Source: Kurthia gibsonii
GTDB taxonomy: Bacteria; Bacillota; Bacilli; Bacillales_A; Planococcaceae
DNA length: 64,000 bases
Direction: 5' to 3'
Assembly: GCF_006539985.1 (NCBI RefSeq)
Contig: NZ_BJOB01000010.1
Location: forward strand, 22,046 to 86,045
This document shows, in pieces, positions 27,573 to 37,369 of the stretch; positions within the stretch are counted from its first letter, which is position 1; every line of letters starts with the position of its first letter. A model generated the notes under the pieces. It had not been told where the DNA came from, searched no databases, and saw nothing but the letters and a program-made list of their open reading frames with translations. The position numbers and the translations under genes were made by a program.

Positions 27573-29726
27573 ATGACAGAAAAATTATTCGCACTAGACA
27601 TCGGAACGCGTTCGGTTGTCGGTATTATATTAGAGCAGATTGATGAAGGTTATCATGTTGTCGATTTGATTTCTAAAGAGCATAAAGAGCGCGCAATGGT
27701 TGATGGACAAATACATAATGTTGTCTATGTTGCAAATGTCATTTCACAAGTGAAAGCAGAATTAGAAGAAAGGCATGGTCCTCTTACGAAAGTATCTGTC
27801 GCTGCTGCAGGTCGTTCTTTAAAAACAGAACAAGCAAGCTCTAAGCTATCCATTCAACATCGTCCTGCACTAACAGAAACGGATATAGACCGACTTGAAT
27901 TAGCTGCTGTACAAGAAGCACAAGCAAAATTGCTAGAACATAAGGAAGATTTAAAAGGGAGCCATTATTATTGTGTTGGCTACTCGGTTCTTTATTATCG
28001 TTTAGATGGCGAGGAAATCGGTAGCTTAATCGATCAACAAGGTACAGAAGCTTCCATCGAAGTCATCGCCACATTTTTACCACGTGTAGTGGTTGAATCA
28101 CTGATTGCTGCTTTAAAACGTGCAAATTTAGAGATGGATGGATTAACTTTAGAGCCGATTGCGGCAATTAATGCACTCATTCCCCCTTCGATGCGACGTT
28201 TAAATGTTGCACTCGTTGATATAGGTGCTGGAACGTCCGATATTGCCATTACAGATCAAAGTACAGTTATAGCTTACGGAATGGTTCCAACAGCTGGAGA
28301 TGAGATTACAGAGGCTTTAAGTGATTATTACTTATTAGACTTCCCTGTTGCTGAAACTGTAAAAAGAGAACTATCTGTTTCAGAACATGTTACGATTACA
28401 GATATTTTAGGTTTTGAACAACAAATCCATTCAACTGAAGTAATTTCACATATTCAGGGAGCCATTCAACATCTCTCGACGAATATTGCCCAGGAAATAA
28501 AACGTCTCAACTCTGGTCAGTCACCAAAAGCTGTTTTATTAATTGGTGGCGGTAGTTTAACACCAAATATTACAAAAGAAATTAGTCTAGCGCTTGATTT
28601 ACCTGACCAACGTGTAGCGGTACGTGATTTAAATGCCATTCAAAATTTAACACGAGAAAACCACATTCCAGCTACTCCAGAGTTAGTGACACCAATCGGT
28701 ATTGCGATTGCTGCACAAAATACACCCATTAAATACATGTCACTTACTGTCAACGAGCAAGTTGTGCGTCTTTTTGAATTAAAAGAAATGACTGTAACAG
28801 ACGCGCTACTTGCTGCAAATATTGTTGCTTCCAAACTATATGGTAAACCAGGTTTTGCGATGTCGGTTCAATTAAATGGACAGACAATTCATATACCTGG
28901 CAATCTAGGAAGTCCAACACGTATTTTAATTAACGGAGAAGAAGCATCTATGAAGGCAACGATTGAAAATGGTGACTTTATTGAATTGATTGAAGGTCAA
29001 GATGGTAAACCTGCAACTGCAACTATTGCTGATTTATTAGATGAAGCATCTAATAAAGTTATTAAGGTTAATGATCAAACCTATACCATTTCTCCTGTAA
29101 TTCTTGTGAATGGCGTTCCAGCAAAGATGGAAACGGCTTTACAAGAAGGCGATGTCATTTTTGTTTCAACAGATACAACGGTAGAAGAAGCGTTACAACA
29201 GTTTGGTTTTGGACATAGCGCTCATTACAATGAACCAACTTATTATTACTTAAATGACCAAAAACTTAACATGACTGCTTTTCAAGCTCAACTAACTGTA
29301 AATGGTTTAACTGTACAAGGACATCATATTTTACAAGATGGTGACCATATCCTATTACAAGAAGCAATCAAACCTACAGTAGAAGGTTTTACAAAGCAAT
29401 TAAATATGACTTTACTCGATCAATGCCAACTTACATTCCAACATGAGGAAATTGTCTTACAAAGACCGCTATATAATATCTATGTGAATGGACAAGAATG
29501 TTCACTCGATACGATCTTATCAATTGGAGATCGTATTCAATTCGTTCAAATCGAATATAGTCAATGGACGTTCCAAGACGTTTTTAAATATACGAATTGG
29601 TCGTTACCACGTGATTTCAAAGGAATGTTTGAGCTACTTAGAAATGGTGAAAAAGCTCAATTTGATGCACCTATTTTTGGTGGAGATACGCTTACTCTAC
29701 AATTAATTCCAACAACACTCGTTTAA
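27573..29726 (+). CDS. FtsA-like ASKHA ATPase with C-terminal beta-grasp-like repeats
   Basis: A 717-residue protein. Residues 1-390 form an actin/FtsA-type ATPase: phosphate-1 ALDIGTRSVVGIIL, an inserted SHS2/1C region, phosphate-2 LVDIGAGTSDIAI, and adenosine motif LLIGGGSLTPNI. No cytoplasmic amphipathic tail is seen. The remaining roughly 320 residues hold repeated units with VNG, INGEEA, ILVNGVPA and NGQECSL turns, each preceding an I..GD loop; they look like tandem ubiquitin/SLBB-type beta-grasp domains. It is annotated as FtsA-like in related Bacillales but is distinct from canonical FtsA (about 430 residues). Its role in division or wall assembly is unproven. Confidence 0.8.
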   Translation: MTEKLFALDIGTRSVVGIILEQIDEGYHVVDLISKEHKERAMVDGQIHNVVYVANVISQVKAELEERHGPLTKVSVAAAGRSLKTEQASSKLSIQHRPALTETDIDRLELAAVQEAQAKLLEHKEDLKGSHYYCVGYSVLYYRLDGEEIGSLIDQQGTEASIEVIATFLPRVVVESLIAALKRANLEMDGLTLEPIAAINALIPPSMRRLNVALVDIGAGTSDIAITDQSTVIAYGMVPTAGDEITEALSDYYLLDFPVAETVKRELSVSEHVTITDILGFEQQIHSTEVISHIQGAIQHLSTNIAQEIKRLNSGQSPKAVLLIGGGSLTPNITKEISLALDLPDQRVAVRDLNAIQNLTRENHIPATPELVTPIGIAIAAQNTPIKYMSLTVNEQVVRLFELKEMTVTDALLAANIVASKLYGKPGFAMSVQLNGQTIHIPGNLGSPTRILINGEEASMKATIENGDFIELIEGQDGKPATATIADLLDEASNKVIKVNDQTYTISPVILVNGVPAKMETALQEGDVIFVSTDTTVEEALQQFGFGHSAHYNEPTYYYLNDQKLNMTAFQAQLTVNGLTVQGHHILQDGDHILLQEAIKPTVEGFTKQLNMTLLDQCQLTFQHEEIVLQRPLYNIYVNGQECSLDTILSIGDRIQFVQIEYSQWTFQDVFKYTNWSLPRDFKGMFELLRNGEKAQFDAPIFGGDTLTLQLIPTTLV

Positions 29727-29800
29727 AATTGGAGAAGGATTCATAACAAAAAAGTAGCAGAGACAAAACATTTCATTCTCCTTTTTTATCGTTCGCAACG

Positions 29801-29891
29801 AAAAGCCGGAATCGCATTACAGTGCGATTCCGGCTTTTCTTATGCCCATATGAGATCATGTTTTTTACACTTATGTCTCAACCACTTTTTT
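29801..29891. repeat. Two-hairpin dispersed repeat, copy 2
   Basis: Stem 1 is perfect: GCCGGAATCGC (29805-29815) with GCGATTCCGGC (29824-29834) and an 8-base loop, flanked by AAAA and TTTT. Stem 2 is TGAGAT (29851-29856) with GTCTCA (29875-29880). It matches copy 1 at 13520-13604, including the TTTTCTTATG linker and CCACTT end. It again lies between convergent genes (FtsA-like and ytxH), where stem 1 would serve as a terminator for both. Confidence 0.8.
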
Positions 29892-29942
29892 CATAATTAG
29901 ATATAGCCATATTTCATACGTATAACCTAATATGCTTTTAAA

Positions 29943-30449
29943 TTAGTGTTTGTCTTTTTCTGTTTTTTCATATTCATGAATTGTATTCTCAACAGTTTCC
30001 ATGAATTCCATTTGATCTTCACCATCTGCAAATGCCGTTCCATCATCTAAAGGTGGTGTAACATTGTTACCTTTTAATGATTTTACTTTATTTACAACTG
30101 GCGCTGCTTGTTCCTGTACTTTTTTTACGACAGGTGCAGCTTGCTCTTGCACTTTTTTCGTTAATTCTGAGGATTTTTGTTTTGCTTGTGAAGTGATGTC
30201 AGAGCTTTTCACTTTCACGTCATTACGTAAATCTTTACCAGATTTTGGTGCTAAAAATAATGCTGCTGCTGCTCCAATTACACCACCGACGAATGCGCCA
30301 ATCACAAAATCTTTACTACTCGTACACGATGAGTTATCTTCATAAAGTGCATCTTGTTTTGATACGTATGTTTCGGGTAAATAAAGCGACTGTCCTGTAT
30401 TTTCTAATTGTTCACGGACTTCACTATAGTTTAATTTTGATCCTGACAT
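29943..30449 (-). CDS. ytxH: YtxH-family protein
   Basis: A 168-residue protein with one glycine/alanine-rich membrane segment at about 47-66 (FVIGAFVGGVIGAAAALFLAP) followed by the family's PKSGKDLR motif. After it comes a helical, lysine-rich tail with an 11-residue repeat VQEQAAPVVKK occurring twice; the DNA of the two units differs at synonymous sites. YtxH proteins are general-stress-associated envelope proteins of unknown activity. It is cotranscribed with ytxG, 17 bases upstream. Confidence 0.88.
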   Translation of the reverse strand: MSGSKLNYSEVREQLENTGQSLYLPETYVSKQDALYEDNSSCTSSKDFVIGAFVGGVIGAAAALFLAPKSGKDLRNDVKVKSSDITSQAKQKSSELTKKVQEQAAPVVKKVQEQAAPVVNKVKSLKGNNVTPPLDDGTAFADGEDQMEFMETVENTIHEYEKTEKDKH

Positions 30450-30466
30450 GCAAGTTCCTCCTCTAT

Positions 30467-30886
30467 CTAATTAACAACTTTATTTTTCTTCATTTTGTTA
30501 CGTAGACTTAAAATGGTTGTACCCCATTGTACCACATTCGCAATTTGATCGCGATTTTGGTCAACACTTGTATTAATTGTAGATGTAACATTTTGTACAG
30601 TATTGTTTAAACCAGATACAGAATCACCAAATCCTTTTACTGCACCAACTAATGAGTTCAGTTGTTCTGACTTATGTTGAATATCTGCTGCAAGTGCATT
30701 TGTTGTATGAAGTAATACTTCTGTCTCCTTTGTGATGCCTTGCACCTGACCTTCAATACCTTCCATTGTTTTTGCAACACTAGTTAATGTTCTTTTCACA
30801 GAACTTAGTGTTACAGCTAAGCTGATACATAGCACTAATACGGCGATCGCAAAAATAAGTGCTGCGATGTAGAGAATGCTAATCAT
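30467..30886 (-). CDS. ytxG: YtxG, DUF948 membrane protein
   Basis: A 139-residue protein with one N-terminal membrane segment (about 4-26) and a coiled-coil domain of the DUF948 type (TLTSVAKTMEGIEGQVQGI...). In B. subtilis the ytxG-ytxH-ytxJ operon is sigma-B controlled; here ytxJ is missing and murC lies upstream behind a terminator. GGAGGGG precedes the ATG. Confidence 0.9.
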   Translation of the reverse strand: MISILYIAALIFAIAVLVLCISLAVTLSSVKRTLTSVAKTMEGIEGQVQGITKETEVLLHTTNALAADIQHKSEQLNSLVGAVKGFGDSVSGLNNTVQNVTSTINTSVDQNRDQIANVVQWGTTILSLRNKMKKNKVVN

Positions 30887-31041
30887 GTTTTTCCCCTCCT
30901 ACATGGTAATACTACTCAAATTTCCACAATTTTACGTTACCTAAACATTGTGTGATATCTATATTCTACTATTTTTCTCTAAATCCTTCCAACAATATCA
31001 TTATCGTAAGCAAATATTCTTTTAAAAAATTTAATACAAAA

Positions 31042-31077
31042 GAAAAGGAGAGGCTGGAATAACTCCATACCTCTCCT
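31042..31077 (-). terminator. Terminator of murC
   Basis: GGAGAGG and CCTCTCC arms with a TTTTCTTTT tail on the minus strand. Confidence 0.8.
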
Positions 31078-31080
31078 AAT

Positions 31081-32379
31081 TTACACCAATACTTCTTCGA
31101 ATGCTTTTTGGAATTTACCAATGTCGCCTGCACCCATAAATAAAAATACAGCTTCTTCATGTGCTTTTAAATCTTCAATGTTTTCTGTACGTAATACGTG
31201 GCTTCCTGGAATTAATGCTGCTAAGTCCTCAATCGTTAATTCTCCCGCATTTTCACGTGCAGAACCGAAAATATCACATAAGTAAACACAATCTGCTCCA
31301 CTTAAACTTTCAGCAAAGTTCTCTAAAAACGCTTTGGTACGTGAGAATGTGTGCGGTTGGAATACTGCTACCACTTCACGATTTGGATATTTTTGACGTG
31401 CTGACTGAATCGTTGCACGAATTTCTGTTGGATGATGTGCATAATCATCAATTAATATTTGCTCGCCTTTGATTGTTTCAGAAAAACGACGCTTTACACC
31501 ATGATATGTGTTTAATTGCTCTTGAATCATTGTAGCTGGAATACCTTCATACTCACATAGAGAGATAACAGCTAATGTATTTAAAACATTGTGATCTCCG
31601 AATAATGGAATATGAAATTGACTATAAAACTCATTACGAACGAATACATCAAATGTCGTACCTGTCGTATCTTTTTCAAGATTGCGTGCTTCAAAGTCAT
31701 TTTCAGAGCCAAAGCCATAATAAACAACTGGAACATTTGCTTGAATACGTTGTAAGTTTTCATCGTCACCACATGCAATGATGGCTTTTTTTACTTGTAG
31801 TGCCATCTCTTGGAATGCATTAAATACATCGTCAATACTTGTATAATAATCTGGATGGTCAAAATCAATATTTAACATAACCGCATAATCTGGGTGGTAT
31901 GCTAAGAAATGACGACGATATTCACACGCTTCCATTACGAAGTTTTTTGCATCTACTGCTCCTCGTCCTGTACCATCACCAATTAAATAAGATGTCGGTT
32001 CATTACCTGCTAGTACATGTGCCATCAAACCTGTTGTAGATGTTTTACCATGTGCGCCTGTAATTGCTACAGATGTATATTTTTCAAGATAATTCCCTAA
32101 AAATTCATGGTAACGAATGACCTCGACACCTAATTCTTTTGCACGCACAAGTTCTACGTGATCATCTGGAAAAGCATTTCCTGCAATGACGGTCATACCT
32201 TCTTCAATGTTATTCGCATCGAAAGGTAACACACGAATACCACGTTCATGTAGTGGCTCCTCAGTGAAGAAATGTTTTTCTATATCAGATCCTTGTACCT
32301 TCTCACCAGAATCAAATAAAATTTGTGCTAATGAACTCATACCAGAACCTTTAATTCCAGTAAAATGATATAATGTCAT
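31081..32379 (-). CDS. murC: UDP-N-acetylmuramate--L-alanine ligase
   Basis: The first Mur ligase, adding L-Ala to UDP-MurNAc. It has 432 residues: an N-terminal Rossmann domain ([13 protein letters not shown]), central ATPase with [10 protein letters not shown] at 108-117, HPDYYTS, and C-terminal domain [13 protein letters not shown]. The ATG at 32379 follows CAGGAGG; a ten-residue upstream extension is rejected. A 6-bp hairpin immediately before the Shine-Dalgarno may modulate translation. sftA lies upstream, as in B. subtilis. Confidence 0.97.
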   Translation of the reverse strand: MTLYHFTGIKGSGMSSLAQILFDSGEKVQGSDIEKHFFTEEPLHERGIRVLPFDANNIEEGMTVIAGNAFPDDHVELVRAKELGVEVIRYHEFLGNYLEKYTSVAITGAHGKTSTTGLMAHVLAGNEPTSYLIGDGTGRGAVDAKNFVMEACEYRRHFLAYHPDYAVMLNIDFDHPDYYTSIDDVFNAFQEMALQVKKAIIACGDDENLQRIQANVPVVYYGFGSENDFEARNLEKDTTGTTFDVFVRNEFYSQFHIPLFGDHNVLNTLAVISLCEYEGIPATMIQEQLNTYHGVKRRFSETIKGEQILIDDYAHHPTEIRATIQSARQKYPNREVVAVFQPHTFSRTKAFLENFAESLSGADCVYLCDIFGSARENAGELTIEDLAALIPGSHVLRTENIEDLKAHEEAVFLFMGAGDIGKFQKAFEEVLV

Positions 32380-32386
32380 GTTGAAA

Positions 32387-32413
32387 CCTCCTGAGAGTCT
32401 GTTTTTCACTCTC
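32387..32413 (-). promoter_or_regulatory. Hairpin abutting the murC Shine-Dalgarno
   Basis: GAGAGT and ACTCTC (9-base loop, 32393-32413 on plus) directly adjoin the AGGAGG of murC at 32387-32392. Such a stem could stabilise the transcript 5' end or limit ribosome access. No function is shown. Confidence 0.35.
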
Positions 32414-32578
32414 TTTTTTTCATCGTTCTTAATTGTTATTTAGAGTAATAGATTCATTGATTTTTCAAAACATCTAATATTATAGCACGAAACGAATCAT
32501 TTCAAAAACTTCCGTTCATTTTACTTCCTTATACCTATATTTCGCGAAACTTTTCAACATATAAGAGTGATTTTCGTA

Positions 32579-35341
32579 TTACTGTTGGAAGATTGAATCG
32601 ACTTGGTCTGGTGTTAAAAATACTTCACGTGGTTTCGTTCCTTTTGCTTCTGACACAAAACCGTGAGCATCCATCATTTCTACTAATCGTGCTGCTCGAT
32701 TATAACCAATGCGATATTTACGTTGTAAAGATGAGATGGATACACTACCTTCTTCTGCAACTGAACGGCAGACTTCCTCAAATAGTTCATCTTGCTCTTC
32801 TGCCTGTTCTACTTTTTGAACAAGCTCCTCTGGTGCGAAAGCATAATTTGGTTTACCTAATGAACGAATATATGCTGTAATTTGTTCAATTTCCTCATCT
32901 GTTACAAACGTTCCTTGTAAACGAACCGTATCTGATTTACCATACCCTAAATACAATAAATCACCGCGTCCTAAAAGACGTTCTGCCCCTTGTGAGTCAA
33001 TAATTGTACGTGAATCAATTTGAGATGATACAGAGAATGCTATACGTGTTGGGATATTCGATTTAATTAATCCTGTAATGACATCAACAGATGGTCTTTG
33101 TGTAGCAAGTACTAAATGAATTCCGCATGCACGTGCTTTTTGTGCAATACGACAAATCGATTCTTCTACTTCTGCTGGAGCCATCATCATTAAGTCTGCT
33201 AACTCATCAATTACTATAACAAGATACGGCATTTTTAATGAGAATCTTCTTTGTTCTTCAATGATTTCATTATAGCGTGTAATATGACGAACCTTCATAT
33301 GATGGAATAATTGATAACGACGTTCCATTTCATCTACTGCCCATTTTAATGCGGCTGTCGCTGCTTTTACATCTGTAATTACAGGACTTACTAAATGCGG
33401 TAGTTCATCGTATACAGCTAACTCAACAATTTTTGGATCAATTAACATCAACTTGACATCTTGCGGACTCGCCTTCATTAACAAGCTAATTAAAATGGAA
33501 TTAATACAGACGGACTTACCTGAACCCGTTGCTCCAGCAATTAATCCATGTGGCATTTCACTTAAATCAAATGTTACAGGTTGACCTGTAATATCGAGTC
33601 CTAAAGCTACTTCTAAATCTTTGTTAGAATCTCTAAAACTGTTATTACCCACAATTTCTGATAGTCTAACTGGTCTTGCTTTTGCATTCGGTATTTCAAT
33701 ACCAATTGAACGTTTCCCTGGAATTGGTGCTTCAATTCGAATATCACGTGCAGCAAGTGCTAACTTTAGATTATCCGAAAGATTTTTAATTTTACTTATT
33801 TTCACGCCATGACCAACTGTAATTTCAAATTGTGTAACAGTTGGACCTTGTACGATATTTTCAATTTCTGCTGGAACATTAAATTCTGACAATACCTCAA
33901 CTAATAACTGCCCCTGTTCTTCCATCCATTCTACATCAGCTTGTTGGAATTCTGGTTCACGTAACAGCTGCAATGTTTCATCATAAACTTGCCATTCGAT
34001 CTTTTCTTGTACTTCTTCAGCTACTACTGCTTCAATTGTACTTGGTAATGGTATCTCTTCTAAAGCTTTGGTGGGTGAAACCTCATCTTCTACTTTTACT
34101 GACTCTTCTGTAGTTCGCTTTACTGACGGTACAGCGTAACGATTTGTAGGTGCTTTGGAATCTTTCCAGCTTGGTAGAATGATTTCCTTCGCCTGTGCTT
34201 GTTGTAACTTTTCTTTATCTGATTTCAACATAACCACATTAATCGGTGTCTTACTTCTTTCTCTTACTGGGGGTTCTATTGGCGTCTGAGCTGTTACTTG
34301 TTCTGATCCGAGTTCTTCTACTTCTTCTCGCTCTGGCACTTGCTCTTGTACGAGTTCTTCTACTTCTTCTCGCTCTGGCACTTGCTCTTGTACGAGTTCT
34401 TGTACTTCAGCTGTTGCTAACTCGATCGTTTCTTTCTCTTGAACTAGCAATGCTACTTCTGCTTCTTCCACTACTTGTTCAGAAGGTGAGATTATCTCAA
34501 CAACTTCATTTGTTGTAGTGACTTTTGCGACTTCATCTTTTTGAACCGTTTTAGGTTGCTCATGCACTACTGGTTCCAATTTTGGCAATGTCACTAATAT
34601 TTCATCCTGTTTTTTTATCGTTAAAGATGTTGGTTTTTGTTCTGTAGGCTTTGGCGTAGTTGGAACAGATACACGACTCGCTTCTAATCTTTCTTCTCTA
34701 CGCACACGATTTTGCACTAATTGATCTGCCAAAGTACCACGATTTTTCTTACGCTCTGCTTGTAATCGCTCCTGTACCTTTCGCTCATACGGCGTAAGTG
34801 TCGATGGCTTTTTAAATCCAAACACTGGTGATGGTACATCACTTGGTACAAACCGTTTTTTCGGTTGTACCGCTGGCTCGATTGGCACTGGTGTTTTATT
34901 TAATTGTGGTTTCATTGCTGGTTCGTCTTTTATCTCCACTTTTGTAGTAGGCGTACTTGATTTTTTAAACGGATTATAATGTTCACGTGACATACCATGT
35001 GCAACGTGTTGCGAATTACCTGGCGCTGTAAAAGGTGAGTAATGCTCTTTTGAACTTACTGGCGTTGTACCTCTATTTAAACGTAATGGCTTAGACTCAA
35101 CTGCAGGTTGTTTGGTTAATTGATTCACTTCATTTGAATGAGTAGAAGAATCCGTAACAACATCGTCTATTAATGGGAATCGAAAATTACCTTTAGATAT
35201 TTTTGGCTGTTCTTCTCGCTGTTGTTCTTCATAGACTTCATCAGAAAAATCTTCTTCTGCTTCTTCATATGTATTTCGATCATACATCTTTTGTCCATCT
35301 TCATCTGTTACTTTATTAAAAAGGTTTTTAAACCATTTCAT
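32579..35341 (-). CDS. sftA: DNA translocase SftA (soluble FtsK/SpoIIIE family)
   Basis: It pumps chromosomal DNA away from the closing septum. It lacks the N-terminal membrane domain of SpoIIIE: about 450 residues of low-complexity, acidic and basic linker are followed by the FtsK motor (about 460-850) with Walker A GATGSGKSV, Walker B VIVIDELADLMM, and ATQRPSVDVITG. A C-terminal winged-helix gamma domain (about 860-920) reads DNA polarity signals. The ATG at 35341 (MKWFKNLFNK) is preferred over a TTG two codons earlier. Confidence 0.95.
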   Translation of the reverse strand: MKWFKNLFNKVTDEDGQKMYDRNTYEEAEEDFSDEVYEEQQREEQPKISKGNFRFPLIDDVVTDSSTHSNEVNQLTKQPAVESKPLRLNRGTTPVSSKEHYSPFTAPGNSQHVAHGMSREHYNPFKKSSTPTTKVEIKDEPAMKPQLNKTPVPIEPAVQPKKRFVPSDVPSPVFGFKKPSTLTPYERKVQERLQAERKKNRGTLADQLVQNRVRREERLEASRVSVPTTPKPTEQKPTSLTIKKQDEILVTLPKLEPVVHEQPKTVQKDEVAKVTTTNEVVEIISPSEQVVEEAEVALLVQEKETIELATAEVQELVQEQVPEREEVEELVQEQVPEREEVEELGSEQVTAQTPIEPPVRERSKTPINVVMLKSDKEKLQQAQAKEIILPSWKDSKAPTNRYAVPSVKRTTEESVKVEDEVSPTKALEEIPLPSTIEAVVAEEVQEKIEWQVYDETLQLLREPEFQQADVEWMEEQGQLLVEVLSEFNVPAEIENIVQGPTVTQFEITVGHGVKISKIKNLSDNLKLALAARDIRIEAPIPGKRSIGIEIPNAKARPVRLSEIVGNNSFRDSNKDLEVALGLDITGQPVTFDLSEMPHGLIAGATGSGKSVCINSILISLLMKASPQDVKLMLIDPKIVELAVYDELPHLVSPVITDVKAATAALKWAVDEMERRYQLFHHMKVRHITRYNEIIEEQRRFSLKMPYLVIVIDELADLMMMAPAEVEESICRIAQKARACGIHLVLATQRPSVDVITGLIKSNIPTRIAFSVSSQIDSRTIIDSQGAERLLGRGDLLYLGYGKSDTVRLQGTFVTDEEIEQITAYIRSLGKPNYAFAPEELVQKVEQAEEQDELFEEVCRSVAEEGSVSISSLQRKYRIGYNRAARLVEMMDAHGFVSEAKGTKPREVFLTPDQVDSIFQQ
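34310..34393. repeat. Perfect 42-bp tandem repeat within sftA
   Basis: Two identical 42-base units (34310-34351 and 34352-34393) encode a 14-residue glutamate-rich unit with VQEQVPEREEVEEL. A third unit starts and diverges after about 8 bases. Being multiples of three, changes in copy number keep the frame and only alter linker length. Confidence 0.9.
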
Positions 35342-35511
35342 ATCCAATCAACTCATTTCCAAATAATTGACTTTATTTTATCAGTTATAAAGCAGATGGT
35401 GCAACGCTGACACGGAATTTAAACATCTTTTTTCCCAATAAAGTAATCTTTTTTGTAATTTTCATCTTTTTTCGGAAGAAAATCGCATGTTCAGACAAAA
35501 ATTTTTATATA

Positions 35512-35549
35512 CAAAAAGAGATTACACATGTGCATAATCCCTCTTTTTT
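35512..35549 (-). terminator. Terminator of the ytpP-Q-R unit
   Basis: GAGnGATTATGCACA and TGTGTAATCTC arms with T's on the minus strand, directly after ytpR. The 160 bases between here and sftA hold its promoter region, with no gene. Confidence 0.85.
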
Positions 35550-35553
35550 CACT

Positions 35554-36165
35554 TTATGCTTTAAAAGCAGTACCTACTTGTGCGCTGTCTTCTAAAACTA
35601 AAATTCCTTTTACTTGTGGGGCATTTGGAATTGCTAATTCACGAGCCGAACAAAGCATACCAAACGAATCAACACCACGTAGTGCAGATTCTTTAATTAC
35701 CATACCTGATGGCATCACTGCACCGACTTTTGCGACAACAACTTTTTGGTTTTGTGCAACATTTGGTGCGCCGCATACGATTTGAAGTGGTTCTGCTTCC
35801 CCTACATCTACTTTTGTAATGTGTAATTTATCAGCGTTTGGATGTTTTTCAATTTCAAGAATATGACCAACAACGAATTTTGGTGAAAAATCAACATGTA
35901 AATCAATTTGTACATCTGCTTCTGTTAGTGCTTTTTCCAGTGATTGTACAAACTCTTTTGTAATATCGACATTCCCTACAACACCGTCTAAATCCATTTT
36001 TTCACTCGCATTAAATAAGTTGAAGCCCTTCACTTCTGAAGTAGCCTCTTCTGTTAAAACTGCGACGTCACCGCGACGTTCCACAATTGTTTTTACAGCT
36101 GGCTCTGTTGATAGTTCTACTAGTAACACGTCACCGACATGTTCTTTATTATATGATGCGATCAT
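35554..36165 (-). CDS. ytpR: YtpR, tRNA-binding (EMAPII/OB-fold) domain protein
   Basis: A 203-residue protein whose C-terminal half (about 90-200) is the OB-fold tRNA-binding domain found in PheT and Arc1p (VGHILEIEKHPNADKLHITKVDVG). The N-terminal region is specific to the YtpR family. The function is unknown beyond predicted tRNA binding. It follows ytpQ by 3 bases and is translationally linked. Confidence 0.92.
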   Translation of the reverse strand: MIASYNKEHVGDVLLVELSTEPAVKTIVERRGDVAVLTEEATSEVKGFNLFNASEKMDLDGVVGNVDITKEFVQSLEKALTEADVQIDLHVDFSPKFVVGHILEIEKHPNADKLHITKVDVGEAEPLQIVCGAPNVAQNQKVVVAKVGAVMPSGMVIKESALRGVDSFGMLCSARELAIPNAPQVKGILVLEDSAQVGTAFKA

Positions 36166-36168
36166 TGC

Positions 36169-36978
36169 TTATTCTTTCTCCTTTTTCACACTGTTTTTCG
36201 CCATAATGAATATTGGCTCTAATTTTTGGTTTTCGTAAATGAATGATAATGATGTGATGGGCACAGCACCTACTGAGAAGAAGTGCATCGTCATCTGTGC
36301 TAAAACATCATATCCTTCTTTATTTCGTATGTCTCCAATAATGAGTACATCTTGATGTGGTACAGAAACAGTCATATCACCTTCAACTTTATTCGCCATC
36401 TCTTGTAGGAAAGCTTCGTTTAAAATACGGCTTGCATCATATCCATCATTATGATTCAAGAAGTAAAATACATTGCCAGCGACTTCATCTTGTTTGACAT
36501 CCGTTTTTAAAGAACGTACTTGAAAACGCGCCATTTCTTTTACTTGTGTCTCTGTTAAATTTAATTGACCGAGCATACTCTCATCAATTAGACGATACGT
36601 ATTTCCTAAATCAAGCGCAAAAAAAATCGTCGTTTCAGCCGTATGCTTTTCTGTAATGAAAGGAATGCCGTCTTTTGTTTTTTTCGGGAATGAACCAGAG
36701 CGAATGGCTGGATAAATCGTAATATTTTGCCCAAATCCCTCTGCCTGTTCACGTAACATCGCTTCGAAAGTTTGTTCAATAATATATACGACCTCGTCAA
36801 TCGCAGCTTCTTGACGTTGTTCGTACTTATTCAGTACATCGCCAAGCATTAAGTCCATACCTTTTTGTAACGCTCGATGTTCAATGCGTAGTTTATTCGT
36901 CTTCCCATCTAATTCCCACGCATACGTATCTTCACCTAAACGTTCTTTCAACGCTTGAATTAATTCAGGTGCTTTCAT
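36169..36978 (-). CDS. ytpQ: YtpQ, DUF1444 protein
   Basis: A 269-residue soluble protein of DUF1444, conserved in Bacillales between ytpP and ytpR. No catalytic motif or membrane segment is visible, and the family role is unknown. GGAGTG lies ahead of the ATG; 12 bases separate it from ytpP. Confidence 0.9.
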   Translation of the reverse strand: MKAPELIQALKERLGEDTYAWELDGKTNKLRIEHRALQKGMDLMLGDVLNKYEQRQEAAIDEVVYIIEQTFEAMLREQAEGFGQNITIYPAIRSGSFPKKTKDGIPFITEKHTAETTIFFALDLGNTYRLIDESMLGQLNLTETQVKEMARFQVRSLKTDVKQDEVAGNVFYFLNHNDGYDASRILNEAFLQEMANKVEGDMTVSVPHQDVLIIGDIRNKEGYDVLAQMTMHFFSVGAVPITSLSFIYENQKLEPIFIMAKNSVKKEKE

Positions 36979-36990
36979 GTCATCACTCCA

Positions 36991-37302
36991 TTATTGTGCA
37001 AGAAGAAATTCTTCAATTTCTTGTTGTGTTTTACGATCTTTTGATACAAAGCGACCTGTTTCTTGACCATCTTTGTAAGCGATAAAACTTGGAATACCGA
37101 AAATATCAAGTTCGATACATAAATCGATAAACTGATCACGATCTACTAATACAAATTCAAAATCGTTAAATTTTGTTTCCAAAGCTGGCATAAAGGGCTC
37201 AATAAAACGACAGTCTGGACACCAGTCTGCTGAAAATACAAAGACCGTTTTGCCTTGTGCTTTGATTGTTTCAAATTGCTCTACACTTTGTAATGTTTTC
37301 AT
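36991..37302 (-). CDS. ytpP: Thioredoxin-like protein YtpP
   Basis: A 103-residue thioredoxin fold with the active site C28-P-D-C31 (SADWCPDCRF) and cis-proline loop FGIPSF. It is cytosolic. It heads the ytpP-ytpQ-ytpR unit. The CPDC active site rather than CGPC suggests a specialised oxidoreductase. Confidence 0.93.
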   Translation of the reverse strand: MKTLQSVEQFETIKAQGKTVFVFSADWCPDCRFIEPFMPALETKFNDFEFVLVDRDQFIDLCIELDIFGIPSFIAYKDGQETGRFVSKDRKTQQEIEEFLLAQ

Positions 37303-37369
37303 TTTTCTAACCTCCGTATCAAATATAGGACTTCCTCATTCTAACTGTACCATCTATTCCTTTGCAACT

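Noticed and set aside
34246..34518. Leucine-rich plus-strand ORF within sftA
   Set aside because: Complement of the glutamate-rich tandem repeat of sftA; the composition is an artefact of the opposite strand.
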